NCBI GenBank assembly: GCA_034506175.1 | Contig: JAPDQB010000019.1 | Location: 44,315-108,314 of the forward strand | Source of the DNA: a candidate division KSB1 bacterium | Lineage (GTDB): Bacteria; Zhuqueibacterota; Zhuqueibacteria; Zhuqueibacterales; Zhuqueibacteraceae | DNA: 64,000 nt | Reading direction: 5' to 3' | Shown: positions 8,987-18,313 of the stretch, in pieces | Numbering within the stretch: the first letter of the stretch is position 1 | Layout of the letters: each line of letters opens with the position of its first letter | Program-made: the position numbers and the translations under genes | The notes under the pieces: generated by a model | The model's input: only the letters and a program-made list of their open reading frames with translations | Database searches by the model: none | What the model was told of the DNA's origin: nothing

Positions 8987-10417
8987 ATGCTCCACATTCC
9001 ACTTCTTCGCGCCGGCCGGCCTTACACCAGCTTGGATGTTGTTGCCATTCCTCACTTCAGGACCGGCGAGCTGGTGGCAAAAGTTAGCCAAGCCAATCGC
9101 GGCTTGATTGCCAGGGATTTCGGCGCAGCGGAAAAAAATCAGCGCGTCCTGCAAGCGCTGCCGGTTGCGCAGCTTTTGGCCATTTGCAAAAAAGCCGCGC
9201 AGCTTTTCACGGAAGCGGATTTGCCTCTCGGCGACGACACGCAATCGCCGGCGCAATATGTCAAACAATTGTCCGGCACCACCGGCATGCCCGAAGCCCT
9301 TTGCCGCCGCAACATGAGCAAGATTAATTTGGTGCTCAACGGGATGGAAGCGGTTTTGGGCGGATTGACGCGCGGACTTGATCTTTCGATTCTCGACAGC
9401 GGCTGGATAAAACAAAATAACCGGCCGTTAAGCTATTTTTGCCAAACGCAAAATCTCGGCGCCATACTGCCGAGCAACTCACCCGGCGTGCATTCACTCT
9501 GGCTTCCGGCGATTCCGCTGAAAGTGCCGCTTGTACTCAAGCCCGGCCGCGAAGAGCCGTGGACGCCGTTTCGCATTGCCCAAGCCTTCATCGCCGCCGG
9601 CTGCCCGCCGGAAGCTTTCAGCTATTATCCCTCCGATCATTCCGGCGCCATGGAAATTTTATTACGCAGCGGCCGCTCGATGTTTTTTGGCGACCAATCT
9701 TCCGTGCGTGCGTGGGCGCAAGACCCGCGCGTGCAAATTCACGGCCCGGGTTGGAGCAAGGTCATCATCGCCGGAGACAAGATTGCCGAGTGGGAAAAAT
9801 ATCTCGATCTCATGGTGACTTCTGTAGTCGAGAATGGCGGCCGGTCGTGCCTCAATGCTTCCGGCGTTTGGGTGCCGGCCCATGGCCGCGAAATCGCCGA
9901 AGCACTGGCCAGGCGTTTGGCGCAAATCGAGGCGAGGCCGATGGACGACCCCAACGCGCAGATCGCCGCTTTTACCAACAAAAAATTTGCGCGACGTATT
10001 TCTGATACGATCGATGCGCAACTCAAAATTTCCGGCGCGGAAGATTTGACCGAAAAATTTCGTGGCGGCAAAAGGCTCGTTGAAAAAGACGGCTGCACGT
10101 TTCTTTTGCCGACGGTGGTTTGGTGTGAAGACGCTGAACATCCATTGGCGAATGTGGAATTTTTGTTTCCATTTGTGAGCATCGTACAAGTGCCGCAGCA
10201 TGAATTGCTGCCTCGCATCGGTTCGACCTTGGTGGGCACGGTGATCACCGAAGATGAAAATTTTATCCAGGAGGTTTTTGCCTGTTCAAACATCGATCGC
10301 CTCAATCTCGGCCCGATCCCGACCAGCCGGATTTCGTGGGATCAGCCGCACGAGGGAAATTTGTTCGAGCATTTGTATAAACAGCGGGCGTTTCAAATAA
10401 CGGGAGAAGGTAATTGA
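8987..10417 (+). CDS. Aldehyde dehydrogenase superfamily protein (LuxC-like acyl reductase candidate)
   Basis: A 476-residue protein of the aldehyde dehydrogenase fold. LPSNSPGVHSLWLPAIPLKV and LVLKPGREEP form the NAD(P)-binding part, and VENGGRSCLNASGVW carries the catalytic Cys (C288). The C-terminal half keeps the family pattern but is diverged. The N-terminal 130 residues are longer than in classical enzymes and recall acyl-CoA reductases such as LuxC. Together with the LuxE/PaaK-like gene upstream it could reduce an activated acid to an aldehyde. The ribosome site before ATG 8987 is weak. The gene end overlaps the next small reading frame. Confidence 0.8.
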   Translation: MLHIPLLRAGRPYTSLDVVAIPHFRTGELVAKVSQANRGLIARDFGAAEKNQRVLQALPVAQLLAICKKAAQLFTEADLPLGDDTQSPAQYVKQLSGTTGMPEALCRRNMSKINLVLNGMEAVLGGLTRGLDLSILDSGWIKQNNRPLSYFCQTQNLGAILPSNSPGVHSLWLPAIPLKVPLVLKPGREEPWTPFRIAQAFIAAGCPPEAFSYYPSDHSGAMEILLRSGRSMFFGDQSSVRAWAQDPRVQIHGPGWSKVIIAGDKIAEWEKYLDLMVTSVVENGGRSCLNASGVWVPAHGREIAEALARRLAQIEARPMDDPNAQIAAFTNKKFARRISDTIDAQLKISGAEDLTEKFRGGKRLVEKDGCTFLLPTVVWCEDAEHPLANVEFLFPFVSIVQVPQHELLPRIGSTLVGTVITEDENFIQEVFACSNIDRLNLGPIPTSRISWDQPHEGNLFEHLYKQRAFQITGEGN

Positions 10418-10545
10418 TTCATCTCCTTCGTCAAAAGGCAACCCCCATTCGCCTTGGCCAACAAAATTATGCGATGACGATTCAAGATCCGAATATCAAA
10501 CAACATGTTGAAGTAATCACACGGCAACTTTTAGAAGGTCTATGA
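10414..10545 (+). CDS. Possible small coupled ORF (43 aa)
   Basis: An open frame starts with TTG overlapping the upstream TGA stop and ends with a TGA that overlaps the next ATG (ATGA). An internal ATG at 10474 would give a 23-residue peptide starting MTIQDPNIKQHVEV. The double stop-start overlap is the only support; no family is recognised and codon use cannot be judged at this length. Confidence 0.35.
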   Translation: MIHLLRQKATPIRLGQQNYAMTIQDPNIKQHVEVITRQLLEGL

Positions 10546-10895
10546 AAAATTTAGAACAGCGGCGTTCGCGATATTTACAAGATGCTCTTCCAACACGGCT
10601 TGGCGGTTCAGCCGCAAATTTATCGCGCATCACAAGTTTCTCGAAACATGCCGGCGGCCAGCCGTTGGTTGCGGATGTTTTTCTGGAAAGCCGGTGGTTC
10701 ATTGAATGGACGGCGCTGGAGTTTGAGGTTGTGAAAGCAGCAGAATTGGTGAATTTACAAGTGCAGCTCGCATTGTGGGATTTGGAAAGCCGTGAAAGCC
10801 GGGAAGATGAAAATTGGCGTAGCGCGCTGGCGGGCAAAGCGATGCAGTGGTCGCAGCGCATTCTCGAAATGTCGGGGTTGTTAAAGGCGGCTTAA
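10542..10895 (+). CDS. Hypothetical protein, 117 aa
   Basis: A soluble, helix-rich, charged protein of unknown family. It has no signal peptide or membrane segment. The ATG overlaps the stop of the small frame upstream as ATGA, placing it at the end of the adenylating-enzyme/ALDH operon. The C-terminal part (WDLESRESREDENWRSALAG) looks amphipathic. The coupling with the small frame is the best clue that both are expressed with the enzyme genes. Confidence 0.6.
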   Translation: MKNLEQRRSRYLQDALPTRLGGSAANLSRITSFSKHAGGQPLVADVFLESRWFIEWTALEFEVVKAAELVNLQVQLALWDLESRESREDENWRSALAGKAMQWSQRILEMSGLLKAA

Positions 10896-10914
10896 AATTC
10901 AAAAGTTTTTTAAA

Positions 10915-11012
10915 AACACGGAGTCGCTGGGTTGACGGAGAGTCACGGAGAAAAGCATTTTAAAACACTTGCCTCTCTCTGTGCTTTCTCTGTGAACTCG
11001 TATCTCCGTGTT
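10915..11012. repeat. Imperfect inverted repeat, CACGGAG type
   Basis: The left arm AACACGGAGTCGC...AGAAAAGCA and the right arm TGCTTTCTCTGTG...CTCCGTGTT are imperfect reverse complements about 98 bases apart end to end. It resembles dispersed palindromic intergenic repeats and could fold in RNA. It follows the operon end, so it may also act as a terminator. Confidence 0.6.
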
Positions 11013-11041
11013 CAAGTCGGCCGTGAATCAACAAAAAGTTT

Positions 11042-11239
11042 TTAGAGTTTAATAGTGATTTTCAACGAGGTGCCTTCTTCATTCCAAACGCTGCCCTTGT
11101 TGAAGCCTTCTCCGCGCAGCGTATATTCCGCCCTCTTATCAGCGGTGATTTTGTTCAGCGCGCACCGCCCAGGAAAAATCTGAAAAACAAATGCTGCAAG
11201 TTTCCCACGTGAGAAAATTTCGTGGGTTGCAAGAATTTT
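11042..11239 (-). pseudogene. Possible remnant of a coding sequence
   Basis: On the minus strand a frame without start codon is open for 65 codons and ends at TAA 11042. Its last part (LNKITADKRAEYTLRGEGF, then NKGSVWNEEGTSLKITIKL) reads like the C-terminus of a real beta-rich protein, but no ATG or ribosome site precedes it and I cannot name a family. It may be a degraded gene end or chance. Confidence 0.25.
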
Positions 11240-11260
11240 TCAAAGTCATTAGAGAACTTT

Positions 11261-13363
11261 TTACTGCAGCGGCAGTGCGCTCGCCGGATTGCCCGGCAGG
11301 ACGACGGGAATGGATAGCGTGTCGCCGGCGTGCAATTTGGAAAGATCGCGATCGGGATTGTATTTCACCACCAGCCACATCGGCACTTGATAAATATCCG
11401 TGCAAATCTGCCAGATGTTTTGGCCGCGTCCGACTTTGTGTGTCCGCAGGGAATCAATGGTGTAATTTGCGAAGAAATCTTCTTCGAGGCTGCGTTGATG
11501 TTCGAAACGCCGGCGCTGAAATTCTTCGGCGCTGACGCGCTCGTAGCTCAAACGAATGCGCTGGCCGATGCGAATGTCCTGATTATAGCGCAGCCCGTTC
11601 AGTTCGCGCAGCCGTCTCGTTGGAATTTCCAGCCAGGTGGCGTAATGGCCCAGCGTTTCTTCCGCTTCGACATGAATCCACTCCGAAAGCGGTTCAACGC
11701 GACGCCGTGGTGGCGAAGGAGCGAGTGCCGCCGGCACAGGGGGGTTGCCACGTTCTCCCACCACGTTTTCGCCCGTGGTCTTCAACCCCGGTTTGGTTGC
11801 CGGCGCGATATCCAGGGTCACAATCGCCTCGCGCTCGACGCGGTCAAGGGGTTCAATTTCAGCTTCAGAACTGACGGCGTCAGTGAAAACAGGAGTGGTC
11901 ACCGTGAGCAGCGGAGTGGTCGCGGTATTTTCCTTCGGTGCTGTAGTCTCCGGCAATGTCGCTGCGGGCGGCGCCGCGCTGGCCAACAAGCTCGTGCCGG
12001 CCGGCGGAATTTTTAAAATCTGGCCGGTACTGAGGCGCGCATTCTGGCTGATATTGTTGTATTCGGCCAAAGCCTGGACCGAAACATTGTTTTGTCTCGC
12101 AATCGCCGTCAAGTTGTCCCCGCGCTTGACGCGATACCAATCTGACTGCACCTGTTCTTCATATTTCAGCCCGGGGTCGATTCGCGCCAGCAGCCCTCTG
12201 CCTTCGGCCTCGGGAAGTTTGGGCAGGCGCAAGGTGTAGCCTTTCGGAATACGCCGCTGCGAATTCATCACCGGCGGCCGCAAAGCCGGATTCAACAGCC
12301 GAAATGTTTCGCGGTCAATTTTGTAGGTTTCCAAAACGCTGTTGACCGTCAGATAATGTTCCGTGGGGATTTCGATAAATTCGACCGGCCGGTGAAATTG
12401 CACGTCGCCAAAATAATTTTCGTAATTTGTCGCCACATACAAAGCCGCCAGAAATTCGGCATAGAAATTTCGTGACGCAAAGCCAAAGCTGCGGCTTTCG
12501 TATTCGCGATAAATGCGGCCAAAATTATCGCCGTACAACCCCTTGGCGCGGCGCATGCCGTTGAGGCCATGATTATAGGCGGTGATCGCCAGCGGCCATG
12601 AACCCAATTCTTTGTAATTGAGTTGCAGCAATTTTGCCGCGGCTTCGGTGGAGCGAATGGGATCGAGCCGGTCGTCAACGTCGTAGTTGATGGTCAAAAA
12701 CAGCCGGCCGGTGGAACGCATGAATTGCCAAATGCCGGCGGCGCCGACTTTAGAGTAAGCTTGATAATTGAACGATGACTCGACATGCGGCAACATGACC
12801 AGCTCGTTCGGCAGGCCGTATTGGCTGAAGATGGATTCGATGAAATCGCGATACAGGCCCGAACGCTCCAAGCCGAGATGGAAACGATCTTTCAATCCTT
12901 GCTGCGCGCGAATCGAACCCGCCGCCCGCAAGAGGCGATTCGGATCGGGGCTGGTGCCAAAAATTTCTACGACGCGTTTCTCCCGCCGGGAAAGATTGGC
13001 CAAATCCAACTCGCCGGCGGCGAAGCGCCGCAAAATCGCGCTGTATTCATCTTTGACGCCATCCAATTTTCGCCATTCTTGACGGTAAGCCGCAGACGAT
13101 TGGACTGCGGAATCGGCGAGGCCCTTTAGCTCGATGATTTCATAGACGATGCTCAAATCCTGCGTATCGTGAATGAGCACCTTGTTGGTGGGATATTCCG
13201 CGTAAATTTTGCTCCAAAAAACAACGTTGGCGGCGATTTCCGGCGGCATGGGAAAAAGCTCGCTGCCGAACCGCGCCGTCGAATCGGCGGTTTGCGCCCA
13301 TGCAAAAAATTTTCCTCCTCCTAACCATAAGCAGATGACCACTATCCAATGATATCTGTTCAT
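11261..13363 (-). CDS. MltD-like lytic transglycosylase with three LysM domains
   Basis: A 700-residue exported murein-cleaving enzyme. The start at 13363 has GAGAGGAAG just upstream and is followed by a signal peptide (MNRYHWIVVICLWLGGG... ending near AWAQ). The SLT domain holds the catalytic Glu in LPHVESSFN (E195), then GAAGIWQFM and AITAYNHGLNGM. Three LysM-type peptidoglycan-binding repeats follow: WYRVKRGDNLTAIARQ, WIHVEAEETLGHYATW and THKVGRGQNIWQIC. A Pro/Thr-rich linker lies between the first and second. A longer frame upstream (to 13540) lacks support. Role: cleavage of glycan strands in the periplasm. Confidence 0.92.
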   Translation of the reverse strand: MNRYHWIVVICLWLGGGKFFAWAQTADSTARFGSELFPMPPEIAANVVFWSKIYAEYPTNKVLIHDTQDLSIVYEIIELKGLADSAVQSSAAYRQEWRKLDGVKDEYSAILRRFAAGELDLANLSRREKRVVEIFGTSPDPNRLLRAAGSIRAQQGLKDRFHLGLERSGLYRDFIESIFSQYGLPNELVMLPHVESSFNYQAYSKVGAAGIWQFMRSTGRLFLTINYDVDDRLDPIRSTEAAAKLLQLNYKELGSWPLAITAYNHGLNGMRRAKGLYGDNFGRIYREYESRSFGFASRNFYAEFLAALYVATNYENYFGDVQFHRPVEFIEIPTEHYLTVNSVLETYKIDRETFRLLNPALRPPVMNSQRRIPKGYTLRLPKLPEAEGRGLLARIDPGLKYEEQVQSDWYRVKRGDNLTAIARQNNVSVQALAEYNNISQNARLSTGQILKIPPAGTSLLASAAPPAATLPETTAPKENTATTPLLTVTTPVFTDAVSSEAEIEPLDRVEREAIVTLDIAPATKPGLKTTGENVVGERGNPPVPAALAPSPPRRRVEPLSEWIHVEAEETLGHYATWLEIPTRRLRELNGLRYNQDIRIGQRIRLSYERVSAEEFQRRRFEHQRSLEEDFFANYTIDSLRTHKVGRGQNIWQICTDIYQVPMWLVVKYNPDRDLSKLHAGDTLSIPVVLPGNPASALPLQ

Positions 13364-13588
13364 GCTTCCTCTCGATAACCATCGCTGCGTGAATTGCTTC
13401 AATCCCTTGGCCGATTGTTCCGCTCCTGCGATTTCCAATTTGACGTCGGAAATTTTTGCCGGTTCGCGCCAGCCTGCCGGCGCGATGGCGCGGCTCATCA
13501 CCGGATTGTCGCGTGATTTCAAACATAATTTTCCGCACAAATCAAGCCTATCATGCTCGATTTTTATAAACCACTCACCCCGCCTGCT

Positions 13589-14056
13589 TTATGGGCTCTC
13601 CTCATCGACATCGTCTGCCGCGGCCTCTTCATCAATAAAACCGAGATTACGAGAATCAAACATAATCATGCGACCGAGAATTTCGAGAAGGTCGTTTTTA
13701 TCTTTGCTGCGCAGACGATCCAAGGTGTCGGCGACATTCAGAAAACCTTCGTCATCATCAACCCAGCCATAAAGCAAGGCAATGGCGTGTTTGCAAATCT
13801 CCCTGCGTTCACCGCAACTGCAATTCGTAATCAGTCTTTTGTTGTCAACACGCACTTCAGTGAAGTACTCGTCGACGGCATCCTGCACCACGCCGCTTAT
13901 TTTGTGCACGAAGACGGCGGGATGATGAATATAACTGCTGCAATAAAATTCCCAGCTCGATCCTGCCGTGGCGCGCTGATCCAGCAGTGCCACTTGCTCG
14001 TGTGTAATCTCAAGCAAGTGCGGTGAAATTTTGTAAGACCTCGCCATCTTGATCAC
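13589..14056 (-). CDS. SWIM zinc finger protein
   Basis: A 155-residue protein with a SWIM-type zinc site, CSCGERREICKHAIALLY (CxC...CxH), in the middle. SWIM domains bind nucleic acids or proteins, often in SWI2/SNF2-linked systems; no helicase lies beside it. The C-terminal tail is acidic (EEAAADDVDEESP). A second Met three residues in is an alternative start. Orphan small SWIM proteins of this size are common; the cellular role is unknown. Confidence 0.8.
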   Translation of the reverse strand: MIKMARSYKISPHLLEITHEQVALLDQRATAGSSWEFYCSSYIHHPAVFVHKISGVVQDAVDEYFTEVRVDNKRLITNCSCGERREICKHAIALLYGWVDDDEGFLNVADTLDRLRSKDKNDLLEILGRMIMFDSRNLGFIDEEAAADDVDEESP

Positions 14057-14405
14057 GATTAGCTTGCCATTGCCTTTTCACAGCCACCGGAAAGCTTTTT
14101 GACTTCTTGGATTATCCCAGACTACAAATGTTTCAGCCCAAGCCAACCCGTTTCACCTCGAGACAGAATCGATTCGCAAATATTTTTATTCCTGAAGCTA
14201 TTTTACGAAAAATATAAATCAGCCGCAAGAAAAAAACCGCCTCATCTGAAATGTGACATTAATTTCGCAACTTTCAGGCCAAATGTCAAGCCCGGAGGCA
14301 ACAAAGGACAACCTCAGCAGGCCAACGTGAAATACCATGCCCTCAAATCCATTCGGAAACGGCGTTTCTATTCAGTTGAACAACATAAAAAATTTTAGGT
14401 TTCCT
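14057..14405. other. Gap without recognised gene
   Basis: 349 bases, AT-richer than its surroundings, lying upstream of the minus-strand SWIM gene. Short frames exist on both strands but none has a ribosome site or family-like sequence. It probably holds the promoter of the SWIM gene. Confidence 0.5.
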
Positions 14406-14999
14406 TTAAAAAATGGGATAGTTCCAGTGGCGCAAAGCGCTGGTGAGTTTGATCATCGGCAAACCGATAATTGCAGTCCAATCTTCGCACTCCAGGCGCT
14501 CAAACAGCATCAGCCCGGGCCCTTCAATTTTTGCTGAGCCGGCGCAGCTCACGGGATCATCCAGCTCGACGTAACGGCGCAGCTCGGCATCGGTCAGGTC
14601 GGCGCGCAGCTTGGCGGAGCCCGTGATGACAAATTCCTGTGATGCCGTCAGACCGGTATGAAAAAGAAAAAGCCCCATGTAAAACTCATGCGTGTGTCCG
14701 CGCAACTTTTTGAGTTCGTTGAGCGCTCGTTCCGGTGTGCCCGGCTTGATCAAAATGCGATTTTCAAACCACACGACTTGATCGGAGCCGATGAGAATGG
14801 CGTTGGGAAAATCCGCCGCGACGCTCATGGCCTTGCCGCGCGCCAGGGCTAGCGCCAAGTCGGCGGGTTTAGTGAGGGAATCATACACTTCTTCAAAACG
14901 CGGGGCCACAGCCAAAAAGTTCAAGCCTGTGCGGCGCAGGAGTTTTTGGCGGTAGGGTGAGGTGGAGACGAGGATGAGTTCGGGAATGTTCTTTTCCAA
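14406..14999 (-). CDS. yceF: Maf/YceF-type nucleoside triphosphate pyrophosphatase
   Basis: A 197-residue Maf-family enzyme. LILVSTSPYRQKLLRR at the start, IGSDQVVWFE (catalytic Asp region) and CAGSAKIEGPGLMLFERLE match the YceF subgroup, which hydrolyses 7-methyl-GTP and related modified nucleotides to monophosphates, a house-cleaning function in the cytoplasm. Length is normal. It is followed closely by no other metabolic partner; the Uma2 gene upstream runs in the same direction 21 bases away. Confidence 0.9.
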   Translation of the reverse strand: MEKNIPELILVSTSPYRQKLLRRTGLNFLAVAPRFEEVYDSLTKPADLALALARGKAMSVAADFPNAILIGSDQVVWFENRILIKPGTPERALNELKKLRGHTHEFYMGLFLFHTGLTASQEFVITGSAKLRADLTDAELRRYVELDDPVSCAGSAKIEGPGLMLFERLECEDWTAIIGLPMIKLTSALRHWNYPIF

Positions 15000-15020
15000 A
15001 GTCGCAAAAGGTTTGCTCGG

Positions 15021-15611
15021 TTAAATTTTCCACTCGACGGGTATTTCGAGGCCAAACAACCGCGAAGGTGCCGTTGGCGCATCAACGGGAATGTCTTGGT
15101 AGCGTGAAAAAGTTCCTGCTTCCGGTTTTAATTCATAAGCGCGCAGCAGTTTGCCGGAGCGCCGCCCGGTTTCAAAAACAAAATACTCTTGCACGCCGAG
15201 CCGCTCGTAGAGATAAGCCTTGAAATACAGATCATACTCGCGTGTGTCTTTGGAAATGATTTCTCCGATCCAAAGCGGCACCCGGAAACGATTGTCAAAA
15301 TCGGCTTGCTGGACGACACAAACATCGGGAGCATAAGGCGACGGCATGAGGCCTTGTTTTAGCAAATGGGCCATCATTTCTGCGATGAAACTTGGCGAAG
15401 CGCCCAGATCGAGCAACCGTTGTTGCATATATTCATGCGGATCACCGTTTTTAAAATGTCCGAGCTTTTCCAAAGCTTCGGGAGAAACGTAGCTGAAGGT
15501 ATCGTACAGCACAGCCAAATCACGGCCAAGATGTTGTTCGAGATAATTTCCAATTCTGATACCGAGCAAATTATGCTCGGGCATTCCGGCAGGAACTTGA
15601 AAAATAACCAT
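15021..15611 (-). CDS. Uma2-family (DUF820) putative endonuclease
   Basis: A 196-residue PD-(D/E)XK fold protein of the Uma2 family. YAPDVCVVQQ, WIGEIISKDTREYDLYFKAY and YERLGVQEYFVFE correspond to the core strand-helix motifs (Asp, Glu/Lys replaced or shifted, Tyr). These proteins are abundant in cyanobacteria and FCB genomes; function is unproven. One broken (34280) and one extended (46572) relative occur in this window. Confidence 0.8.
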   Translation of the reverse strand: MVIFQVPAGMPEHNLLGIRIGNYLEQHLGRDLAVLYDTFSYVSPEALEKLGHFKNGDPHEYMQQRLLDLGASPSFIAEMMAHLLKQGLMPSPYAPDVCVVQQADFDNRFRVPLWIGEIISKDTREYDLYFKAYLYERLGVQEYFVFETGRRSGKLLRAYELKPEAGTFSRYQDIPVDAPTAPSRLFGLEIPVEWKI

Positions 15612-15615
15612 TTTT

Positions 15616-16158
15616 TTAATCCTCCCGACCCTCGACCATCAACTTGAGGGTCTTTTCAAAAATTTGATAGGCCTCTTTACCCCATAAACAAAACACGACT
15701 TTTTCCAAACCGGTTTTGCTGCGCAAATAATCAACCGTCGTCGTCAGCATGATTTGCGCGCAGCGATCGATCGGGTAACCGAAAATTCCCGTTGAGATGG
15801 CGGGCAAGGCGATGCTCTTCAGTTTATTTTGATCGGCGACTTTGAGCGAATTCAAGGTGGCGTCGCGCAGCTTGCGATCTTCATCGCCCTCGCCCATTTG
15901 CGGACCAACGGCATGAATCACGTGCTTTGCCTTCAAATTGCCGCCGGTAGTAATGACCGCTGTTCCGACCGGCGTGCCGCCGATTTTGTTGCATTCTTCC
16001 TGAATTTTCGGCCCACCCTTGCGCCGAATCGCCCCGGCCACGCCGCCGCCGAGAATCAGACCTGAATTAGCCGGATTGACGATGGCCTCGGTGGTTTGCT
16101 CGGTGATGTCGCCATCGACGAGAGCAAGCGCGGTTTGGTGAATGGTGGTGTTTATCAT
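15616..16158 (-). CDS. Macrodomain protein, O-acetyl-ADP-ribose deacetylase-like
   Basis: A 180-residue single macrodomain of the YmdB/MacroD type. DITEQTTEAIVNPANSGLILGGGVAGAI forms the ADP-ribose pocket with the conserved Asn and Gly-rich loop; ALPAISTGIFGYPIDRCA is the second loop. It probably removes acetyl or ADP-ribose groups. An AAAGGAG site sits before ATG 16158. It overlaps nothing and is followed by the Uma2 gene five bases on. Confidence 0.92.
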   Translation of the reverse strand: MINTTIHQTALALVDGDITEQTTEAIVNPANSGLILGGGVAGAIRRKGGPKIQEECNKIGGTPVGTAVITTGGNLKAKHVIHAVGPQMGEGDEDRKLRDATLNSLKVADQNKLKSIALPAISTGIFGYPIDRCAQIMLTTTVDYLRSKTGLEKVVFCLWGKEAYQIFEKTLKLMVEGRED

Positions 16159-16172
16159 GAAAACTCCTTTTT

Positions 16173-16209
16173 ATTGACCGGTCACTACCACTGCCAGTGA
16201 CTGGTCAAT
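16173..16209. repeat. GACCGGTCACT palindrome, copy 1
   Basis: Arms ATTGACCGGTCACT and AGTGACTGGTCAAT flank a nine-base loop, with one mismatch. It lies between the ends of ggt and the start of the macrodomain gene. A related palindrome is at 55405. No T-run follows in the minus direction, so it is not a classical terminator. Confidence 0.75.
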
Positions 16210-16227
16210 GAGAAACAAACGGAGATT

Positions 16228-17952
16228 TCAAAATCCCACGGCGGCCCCATCCGGCGCGCGAGGATCAGCGGCGCCCAAGCGCAAACCGGTTTGGGGGTCG
16301 ATCATAATTCCCATGGCGCTGCCTTGCCCGCGAGTCGAAGAAGTAAATTGCACCCGATGCCCCATCATTTCCAAAAGCCGTTGTGTATCTTTCGTCGTGC
16401 CGTATTTTTCAATTCGCAAAACATTGGGCAGCCACTGGTGATGAATGCGCGGTGCGGTGACCGCATCGGCGATGTCCATCCCGAAATCAATCACATTGAC
16501 GATCACCTGCAAAACCGTATTGATGATCGTTCTGCCACCCGGGGAGCCGATGAGCAAATAGGGCTTGCCATTTTTTGCTACAATGGTTGGCGTCATCGAC
16601 GAGAGCATGCGTTTACCCGGCCTGATCAGATTGGGGGCGGTGCCGATCATGCCGGTCGAATCCGTGCGTCCAGGCCATGGATTGAAATCGCCCATTTCAT
16701 TATTCAACAAAAACCCGGTGCCTTCGGCGACGATTTTGGCGCCATAGCTTTCTTCCAGCGTGTAAGTGACCACGACGGCGTTGCCGGCGGGGTCAACGAC
16801 GGAGTAATGCGTCGTCTCTGTGCTTTCATAAGCTTCACTCATCATGTCGGCATCGCTCGGTGAAACACGATTCAAGCTGATGCTGCGCCGCAATTGCTCG
16901 GCATAAGATTTTGAAATGAGTTTTGCCATCGGCAGATCGGGATTGAAATCCGGATCGCCGAGATAGCGCGCGCGGTCGGCAAAGGCGCGGCGCATCGCTT
17001 CCGCCATCAGATGAATATGCTGTGCCGAGTTGTGGCCGTATTCGTGCAAGTTAAAACCCTCGAGAATATTCAGCATTTCCACCAGCGCCGTGCCGCCGGA
17101 GCTGGGCGGGCACATGGAATAAACATCGTAACCACGATACACGCCGTGGATCGGCTGGCGTTCTTTGGCTTGATAATTCGCCAGATCTTCTTCCGTGATC
17201 AAACCGCCATTCTTGCGCATATCTGCCGCCAACAAACGCGCGGTCTCTCCTTTATAGAAGCCGTCGCGGCCGTATTTCTGAATACGGCGCAAGGTTTTGG
17301 CCAAATCCGGTTGGCGCCAAATTTCACCCGGCTCGTACAGCACGGTGTCACGCTTGAAAAAAACTTTCGCGCTGCCGGGATATTTTTTGAATGTGGGGGC
17401 GAGGTCTTTGAAGTCGTCATGCAAATCCCACGACAACGGGAAGCCCTTTTCCGCCAGTGAAATCGCGGGCGCAATAAGCTCCGACATCGGCTTGCTGCCG
17501 AGTTTTTCGTGCGCCAAGAAAAATCCCGCCACCGTGCCCGGAACGCCGATGGCGAGATAACCGTCGTGGTTCAAATTTTTGATATACTGGCCATTGGCAT
17601 CAAGATACATGCGCTCATGCGCTGCGGCCGGCGCTTTCTCGCGAAAATCAAAGGCGGTCACGCTGCCGTCATTTTTATACACGATCATGAAACCACCGCC
17701 GCCGATGTTGCCGGCGGAAGGATGCGTCACTGCCAGGGCGAAACCGGTGGCAATCGCGGCATCGACCGCATTGCCGCCTTTTTTCATGACCTCAACGCCA
17801 GCTTGCGAGGCGAGATAATGTGACGAGACGACCATGCCGTTTTTGGCGCGCTCGGGATATTTCGAGGCGCCGGCAGTGCTGTTCTCAAGTTGCGAGCACA
17901 CCAGAAGGACTGCCATCAAGAGGCACCAGCTTGCCCAAAAAATTTTTTTCAT
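16228..17952 (-). CDS. ggt: Gamma-glutamyltransferase
   Basis: A 574-residue exported Ntn-hydrolase precursor. A signal peptide (about 25 residues) is followed by NGMVVSSHYLASQAGVEVMKKGG. The autocleavage/catalytic Thr is in ETTHYSVVDPAGNA (about T380), generating large and small subunits. GFLLNNEMGDF and GSPGGRTIINTVLQV form the active-site lid and glycine loop. It transfers or hydrolyses gamma-glutamyl groups of glutathione in the periplasm. Length and motifs are complete. Confidence 0.95.
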   Translation of the reverse strand: MKKIFWASWCLLMAVLLVCSQLENSTAGASKYPERAKNGMVVSSHYLASQAGVEVMKKGGNAVDAAIATGFALAVTHPSAGNIGGGGFMIVYKNDGSVTAFDFREKAPAAAHERMYLDANGQYIKNLNHDGYLAIGVPGTVAGFFLAHEKLGSKPMSELIAPAISLAEKGFPLSWDLHDDFKDLAPTFKKYPGSAKVFFKRDTVLYEPGEIWRQPDLAKTLRRIQKYGRDGFYKGETARLLAADMRKNGGLITEEDLANYQAKERQPIHGVYRGYDVYSMCPPSSGGTALVEMLNILEGFNLHEYGHNSAQHIHLMAEAMRRAFADRARYLGDPDFNPDLPMAKLISKSYAEQLRRSISLNRVSPSDADMMSEAYESTETTHYSVVDPAGNAVVVTYTLEESYGAKIVAEGTGFLLNNEMGDFNPWPGRTDSTGMIGTAPNLIRPGKRMLSSMTPTIVAKNGKPYLLIGSPGGRTIINTVLQVIVNVIDFGMDIADAVTAPRIHHQWLPNVLRIEKYGTTKDTQRLLEMMGHRVQFTSSTRGQGSAMGIMIDPQTGLRLGAADPRAPDGAAVGF

Positions 17953-18313
17953 TTTTTACTTAGCCAAGATGAAAAAAAGTAAAGTTGGATTTGGTCAATA
18001 CTAAGCACTAAAATTTAGCTTTTTCCCTCGGTGGATGCAAGCAGAATTTTTTAGAAGTCCTATTTCCTGCACTGCATGTGCCAGCGTAATTTTGCAGCTA
18101 TGCAGTCAAATTCTGGTCTGTCTATGCTTTGAAAGTGCAGCTCCCGATTTTCCTTTATTTGCTGAAACCCATTTGGTTGTGGTTTTGAGCAGATAATGCA
18201 AAATCGGGGTTATAAGAGAAGCTATTTTTTGGGGGACCACTTTTACGGCGTTCAACTTCACTCTGCCAACGCCAGTTAATCATCCACTCCCGGTTTTTCA
18301 ACAGGGCGCGTAG
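17953..18313. other. Gap without recognised gene
   Basis: 361 bases between ggt and the first copy of the 1.5-kb repeat. A minus-strand frame of about 43 codons (MINWRWQSEVERRKSGPPK...) is present but has no ribosome site or known family. The left edge of the duplicated segment is at 18314. Confidence 0.4.
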
